Positions 59,924-64,000 of a DNA stretch of 64,000 bases are shown here, in pieces (the first letter of the stretch is position 1; each line of letters begins with the position of its first letter). The position numbers and the translations under genes were made by a program. The DNA lies in the NCBI GenBank assembly GCA_002011125.2, contig MTMF02000008.1, positions 71,019-135,018 of the forward strand, read 5' to 3'. Origin of the DNA: Candidatus Hydrothermarchaeum profundi. Its GTDB lineage: Archaea > Hydrothermarchaeota > Hydrothermarchaeia > Hydrothermarchaeales > Hydrothermarchaeaceae. Under the pieces are notes generated by a model. The model saw nothing but the letters and a program-made list of their open reading frames with translations, was not told where the DNA came from and searched no databases.

Positions 59924-60762
59924 GCATACTAATCGACCATATCAGGGAGAGGCTCAGGCATAACAAGAACTTCATGATGAATATTAGTGGAGAAACCGGT
60001 TCAGGTAAGAGCTATTCGGCTCTCCGTATCGCCGAGCTCATTGACCCGGGCTTTAATGCTGAGAGGATCGTTTTCACGCCTGAGGACTATATCAATGCGA
60101 TAGAAGCTGCTAGGAAGAGGGAATGCATCATATTTGATGAGGCTGGCGTGGGGATACCTAACCGTGAGTGGTACAGCATTACGAACCGGCTTGTGAACTA
60201 TACTAGCCAGATATTCAGGTTCAAGAACCTTGTTGTGATCTATACTAGTCCTTTCAGTAAGTTCATTGATAGCAGCCTTGTTAAGCTGCTTCACGCCTAT
60301 GCTGAGACCGTGGGGATAGACTACAAGAACAACTTGTGCCATCTTAAGGTGTTCAGGCTTCAGTATAATGAGAGAGCCGGGAAGCTCTACTATCACTACC
60401 TTACGCTTAGGGAGCCCGGGGGGATGCTTAAGAGGATAGTCAGGGTAAGGGTTTCAAGGCCCAGCCCCGAGCTGGTAAGGGAGTATGAGGCTAAGAAAAA
60501 GAGGTACTTCAAGACCCTGCTCAAGGACGCACAGGAGATAATAGAAGAGGCGAAGAGGAGGGAGGAAGAGAAGAAGAGGCTCGGGAGAATAGACTATGAA
60601 GAGATCTGCGACAAGGTCGTTGCTGACCTCGACAAGTATACCCGGAGCTGGGGGAAGCGTAAGATCATAGATACTAAGAGGATTGAGGCGGACTTCAACA
60701 TAAGCTATGGAGCTGCGAGGAAGGTTGTTGGGAAGCTGCTTTCTAGAGGGGTCATATCTTGA
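59920..60762 (+). CDS. P-loop ATPase with C-terminal winged helix
   Basis: 280 residues. Walker A is SGETGSGKSYSAL (about 24-31), Walker B CIIFDEAG (about 70-77), followed by NYTSQIFRFKNLVVIYTSP with a sensor-like Ser/Thr. A long charged helix (about 195-225) leads to a winged-helix-like end (TKRIEADFNISYGAARKVVGK). It belongs with ATPases of archaeal viruses and plasmids, near Zot/FtsK-HerA-type proteins, and may drive morphogenesis, packaging or replication control. The exact job is open. Confidence 0.75.
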   Translation: MSILIDHIRERLRHNKNFMMNISGETGSGKSYSALRIAELIDPGFNAERIVFTPEDYINAIEAARKRECIIFDEAGVGIPNREWYSITNRLVNYTSQIFRFKNLVVIYTSPFSKFIDSSLVKLLHAYAETVGIDYKNNLCHLKVFRLQYNERAGKLYYHYLTLREPGGMLKRIVRVRVSRPSPELVREYEAKKKRYFKTLLKDAQEIIEEAKRREEEKKRLGRIDYEEICDKVVADLDKYTRSWGKRKIIDTKRIEADFNISYGAARKVVGKLLSRGVIS

Positions 60763-60829
60763 AAAAATGGAATTAATCTAATATAGTAAAAAAAAAGGCA
60801 AAATTTTAACAGGTTGGAGGTTAATTGAT

Positions 60830-61045
60830 TTGGGAGAGAGAGGTAAAAGGTTTTTAGAGAAGAACCCGGTAGAATCTCTAAGTAATGTTAAGAAGCGGGA
60901 GATCCTGTTTTCCTTAGATCTTGCCATGAGGGCTATTAAGATGAAGGAGAAGCTAGGAATACCTCTCACGCCGAAGGAACTCTACCTAATCGATGTATGT
61001 GAAGAAGCAATCCCTGCATTAAAGGAGAGCCTTAAAGAAAAATAG
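60830..61045 (+). CDS. 71-residue helical protein next to the iteron region
   Basis: TTG start. Charged, all-helical (VKKREILFSLDLAMRAIKMK, TPKELYLIDVCEEAIPALK). Last gene before the palindrome and iterons. Could bind the origin, but there is no clear motif. Confidence 0.5.
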   Translation: MGERGKRFLEKNPVESLSNVKKREILFSLDLAMRAIKMKEKLGIPLTPKELYLIDVCEEAIPALKESLKEK

Positions 61046-61105
61046 CGCTGATGCTTTCAAGGGGTTGTGATCTAGCTTCCAAGAAAGGGAGCGATGATAA
61101 TAGGT

Positions 61106-61131
61106 TAATATTGGGTATATACCCAATATTA
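61106..61131. repeat. 26-bp perfect palindrome
   Basis: Each half is TAATATTGGGTAT followed by its exact complement, with no spacer. It lies just upstream of the TTACTCCAA iterons and 60 bases after the last provirus gene. It may extrude as a cruciform or bind a dimeric initiator. Confidence 0.75.
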
Positions 61132-61143
61132 TTCATACTCATA

Positions 61144-61573
61144 TTTACTCCAATTTTACTCCAATAGTTTTTACCAGAACTAGATACTCCAAAGAAATAT
61201 TATTTTACTCCAAAATTACTCCAAAATTTTTGAGGAATTATTATTTCTAATCATATTTTTGGAGTAAAATCATGGAGTATTTGTTCATGCTTTTTGAATA
61301 AACTAATATCACTTTTTTGGTTTCAAGCTTTTTTCGAAAAATAAGCTTAAATCAGGCTTCTTTTTACTCCAAGCTTACTCCAAAGAAAAAGACCGTAAAG
61401 ATAATGTGTTACTCAGACCAAGCCAACGATCAAAAACCATGTTACTCCATAGCATGGAGTAGTACAAAAATGTACATTAACCAAGACCAAAAATATCTAT
61501 GTCTACTATGCTACTTTATAGCATGGAGTAATTTTACTCCAAACAGAAACTTGTGATACATTTTTGGAGTAAA
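61144..61573. repeat. Iteron cluster (TTACTCCAA), candidate replication origin
   Basis: About a dozen copies of TTACTCCAA or its complement TTGGAGTAA occur in 430 bases that lack a convincing gene. Several are paired 11 bases apart (61144 and 61155; 61204 and 61215; 61363 and 61374), and some are inverted around short centres (TTACTCCATAGCATGGAGTA near 61442). Such phased repeats in AT-rich DNA beside a palindrome are typical of plasmid and virus origins. No obvious Rep protein is encoded, so the initiator is unknown. Confidence 0.6.
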
Positions 61574-61606
61574 AAATTAAAAAAGGAAAGTTTAACTTAT
61601 GGTGAT

Positions 61607-61801
61607 TTAAAAATAGGGAAGCTTCTCTTTTATTTTCATTATCTTTTTAGGTAGTTTGGAAACATGTTTTTCTATTCTTCCTAAAATCTCAACAGATCGT
61701 CTTCCACAATAATCACATTTATCACTTTCCCGAGAAATTATACGCTCTTTACCGTATTGATAACAAGATGGATTTTTGCATCTTATTCTCATTTGGCTCA
61801 T
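61607..61801 (-). CDS. 64-residue zinc-ribbon protein
   Basis: ATG at 61801; a second in-frame ATG follows three codons later. RCKNPSCYQYGKE and DKCDYCGRRSVEI give a four-Cys zinc ribbon, then a basic helical tail (KLPKKIMKIKEKLP). It is AT-rich and on the opposite strand from the late genes, so may be host DNA or an early virus regulator. Confidence 0.5.
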   Translation of the reverse strand: MSQMRIRCKNPSCYQYGKERIISRESDKCDYCGRRSVEILGRIEKHVSKLPKKIMKIKEKLPYF

Positions 61802-62332
61802 TTTAAATCAAAATGGCAGTAACTCTCCACGTATATTGTAACTCTCCACTATATATAATATAAGTTAAATATAAACCGTTGACAAATATAAAAATCTATT
61901 TCCTAGTTCAAGACTACCAATTATATAATCCAAGTCAAAAATTGCGCTTTATGCTTTTCCGATACTACATATTTTTATTTTTCTGCGGTTACCAGTACCA
62001 TGAGGTACTTCTCAATAATTAGTTGCCTATTTTCACTGATGAAAACTGTCTTATCTTTGAATCCACGTCTATCAGCCTTATTGGACATGAGCTAAACGGA
62101 GGATAAGTCTTTTCTCAGCTCTTCAATCGCCGTTAAACGCTCACTCTTTTAAGCCAGATGTTTATTCCTGCTCTTTGTAAGTATTTTACCTTTACTTCTA
62201 GGAAAAAAATAAATAGGCTAATGACTACTGAGTCTTGGCTAATACGCACTTTAATATTCTGTGTAAATACCTTGGAGACAAATTTTCTAAGGTTAGGAAA
62301 ATAATCAGAGATATACAATCAGAAATCTGTAT
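61802..62332. other. AT-rich gap, no convincing gene
   Basis: No frame here has a ribosome site plus recognisable protein character. A 61-codon minus frame at 62133-62318 is the longest. A near-repeat GTAACTCTCCAC...GTAACTCTCCAC occurs at about 61810-61850. The right border of the provirus may lie here. Confidence 0.4.
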
Positions 62333-62407
62333 GGCCACGGTAGTGTAGCCTGGTTAGCACAAGGGACTGTGGATCCCTTAGCCCGAGTTCAAATCTCGGC
62401 CGTGGCC
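62333..62407 (+). tRNA. tRNA-His (anticodon GTG)
   Basis: Acceptor GCCACGG/CCGTGGC with the extra 5' G (G-1) opposite discriminator C, characteristic of tRNA-His. Anticodon stem AGGGA/TCCCT with loop CTGTGGA gives GTG. T arm GAGTTCAAATCTC. No intron. Possible att target of the neighbouring provirus, but no partial copy was found elsewhere in the window. Confidence 0.92.
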
Positions 62408-62773
62408 CTAACTTTCTATTATTCGCTTGGACAAAGATTAAATCTCCCTTATTATTTACAGTAATCAGAAAGCGCTATTGACCAAAAGTCTACTTGGCTC
62501 TTATTTCTGGGCGCAAAAATCTAGTGGCCAATTTAAATTAAGAAAAAAAGTTCTTTTGCTTTCATACCTACATAAAATTGGTAATTCTATCAGGATTTTT
62601 AAGGAACTTCTTTCTTGGAAAAAACCTTCAAAATTACAACTTATTAACCCTGCAAAGGATACCCTAAGTTTAAATACTAGACAATATTACACTAACGTTA
62701 CTCGAAAAAGGCGGCGCTTAATATTAATTTCTTCGACTTAAGTCCTCTTTTCCGTCAAAATAGGTGATACAAG
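62408..62773. other. Gap between tRNA-His and zinc-ribbon gene
   Basis: AT-rich. An 87-codon frame at 62478-62741 is Lys/Leu/Ser-rich with no ribosome site and looks like chance. Nothing else recognised. Confidence 0.35.
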
Positions 62774-62953
62774 ATGGAAGAATACCTCCAATGCCCCCAA
62801 TGCTGGCGACATTACAACGAAGACAATGTCGTGGGGAAAACAACAGCAATAAAAGAAGGGATTAAGAGTACATACGAAGTTGTCCACTGCTCTTGTGGAA
62901 AAATATTTAGGGGCAGAAAGGTGGATGAAAAACAGCTTCCGAGGAGGCATTAA
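62774..62953 (+). CDS. 59-residue zinc-ribbon protein
   Basis: ATG with TAGGTGAT about 7 bases upstream. YLQCPQCWRHYN near the start and VHCSCGKIFRG near the end form a CxxC...CxC zinc site. It lies upstream of the 16S rRNA gene in the same direction. Function unknown. Confidence 0.55.
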   Translation: MEEYLQCPQCWRHYNEDNVVGKTTAIKEGIKSTYEVVHCSCGKIFRGRKVDEKQLPRRH

Positions 62954-63260
62954 AAAATTGATGTTTTCTCAAGTTTCAAATAAACCAAAAAAAGGGACCG
63001 TTACAACATTTATTTCACTCGGCAAGTGTCTGGGTGAATACTACAAATTCCAAGTGAATTTGATTAATCACGTTAATCTTACCAAAAATATTCAGGAGAC
63101 ACGGAGACGGCAGCAGCTTCGAAGGGTGCATTTTGCAGATGATGAGAAGCTGTGTTGTTCCAATCCGTGGTACAATAACTATGGAGACCCGAGTTATATG
63201 GCTTCGGGTCTGACGTAAACTCGAGTGTGGTGAAACCCTGCCTACGGTGCGGTAATACCA
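62954..63260 (+). promoter_or_regulatory. 16S rRNA leader and promoter region
   Basis: ACCAAAAATATTC at about 63081-63093 is a BRE/TATA-like element that would start transcription near 63115, giving a leader of about 145 bases. The leader contains GC-rich segments and a hairpin around GACCCGAG...CTTCGGGTC (63187-63213) that may take part in rRNA processing. Boundaries are estimates. Confidence 0.4.

Positions 63261-64000
<740 letters not shown>

Larger units (their letters stand above)
42703..61570. mobile_element. Integrated virus-like element, spindle-shaped-virus-like (limits approximate)
   Basis: Between DarTG and tRNA-His lies a block of about 40 mostly small, overlapping genes, more G+C-rich than the flanks from about 43.9 to 60.8 kb. 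It contains a tyrosine integrase, divergent ribbon-helix-helix regulators, many microproteins, two homologous two-helix coat-like proteins, a DUF2341 adhesin, membrane proteins, a P-loop ATPase and an iteron cluster. The coat and adhesin set is like that of spindle-shaped viruses of Thermococcales (PAV1/TPV1) and, more distantly, fuselloviruses. The left limit could be anywhere from 42.4 to 43.8 kb and the right from 61.1 to 62.3 kb; no att repeat was found. Confidence 0.7.

Noticed and set aside
61317-61556. 79-codon frame across the iteron region
   Set aside because: Composition follows the repeats, no ribosome site, no protein-like pattern.
61144-61573. CRISPR array
   Set aside because: The repeats are 9-11 bases, occur in both orientations and have irregular spacing; no cas genes are in the window.
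62133-62318. 61-codon minus-strand frame before tRNA-His
   Set aside because: No ribosome site or recognisable features; AT-rich DNA readily gives frames of this length.
62333-62407. tRNA-His as the provirus attachment site
   Set aside because: No partial duplicate of its 3' half was found near the integrase or elsewhere to the left, so no att pair can be claimed.
62478-62741. 87-codon frame after tRNA-His
   Set aside because: Low-complexity Lys/Leu/Ser composition, no ribosome site, unlike neighbouring genes.
62738-62950. Minus-strand frame opposite the zinc-ribbon gene
   Set aside because: Shadow of the plus-strand gene with CxxC...CxC and a ribosome site.

Overview
The window is chromosomal DNA of an archaeon, most likely a euryarchaeal lineage. 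The evidence is the 5' part of an archaeal 16S rRNA gene at the right edge, archaeal tRNAs, Sec11-type signal peptidase, NucS, an archaeal ATP-dependent DNA ligase, archaeal ornithine cyclodeaminase, aKMT-like methyltransferases, and TATA-box promoters close to start codons. The host part (about 1-42.4 kb and 61.8-64 kb) is AT-rich. A more G+C-rich block of small, overlapping genes (about 43.9-60.8 kb) looks like an integrated virus. The exact taxon cannot be fixed by eye.

Host layout. 1-5 kb: a DsbA-like protein cut by the left edge, a predicted nuclease, and shikimate genes aroD-aroE plus a bacterial-type aroK between two aKMT-like paralogues. 5.1-9.6 kb: a minus-strand operon ahbD-like / hemE / hemH / hemY, which reads as a hybrid heme pathway (coproporphyrin route with a radical-SAM last step). 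9.7-12.9 kb: tyrA with an extra C-terminal domain, signal peptidase, a methyltransferase and small proteins. 13-21.5 kb: futalosine menaquinone pathway (mqnC, mqnA, mqnE, mqnD, a UbiA prenyltransferase, a UbiD decarboxylase, a UbiE/MenG methyltransferase). 21.8-29.6 kb: PepQ, LarC/LarB, a ferritin-like protein, a compact candidate RiPP operon (22-residue Cys peptide, 46-residue Cys protein, RRE-SPASM radical SAM enzyme), thioredoxin reductase, an aspartase/fumarase-family lyase and a CBS protein. 29.7-40.5 kb: DNA ligase, 5-FTHF cyclo-ligase-like protein, trpB, nucS, a Cys-less TrxB homologue, argJ, argB, a nitroreductase, tRNA-Gly and ornithine cyclodeaminase.

40.6-42.4 kb: tRNA-Glu followed by a DarTG toxin-antitoxin pair. 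The DarT reading frame continues upstream through what looks like a winged-helix domain, and its only ATG lies one frame away behind an A8 slippery run.

42.5-61.6 kb: a provirus-like element. It has an early region with two divergent ribbon-helix-helix regulators, a lipoprotein and a tyrosine integrase. A middle region of about 20 tiny membrane and zinc-finger proteins includes a DUF5131 protein, a MazG-like protein and an HTH protein. A three-gene minus-strand cassette follows. The late region has two near-tandem, two-helix coat-like proteins, several membrane proteins, a 649-residue protein, a 916-residue DUF2341 adhesin and a P-loop ATPase. The right end carries a 26-bp perfect palindrome and about a dozen TTACTCCAA iterons, a plausible replication origin. 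The gene content resembles spindle-shaped archaeal viruses. No direct att repeat was found, so the borders are approximate.

61.8-64 kb: sparse AT-rich DNA, tRNA-His, a small zinc-ribbon gene and the start of 16S rRNA.
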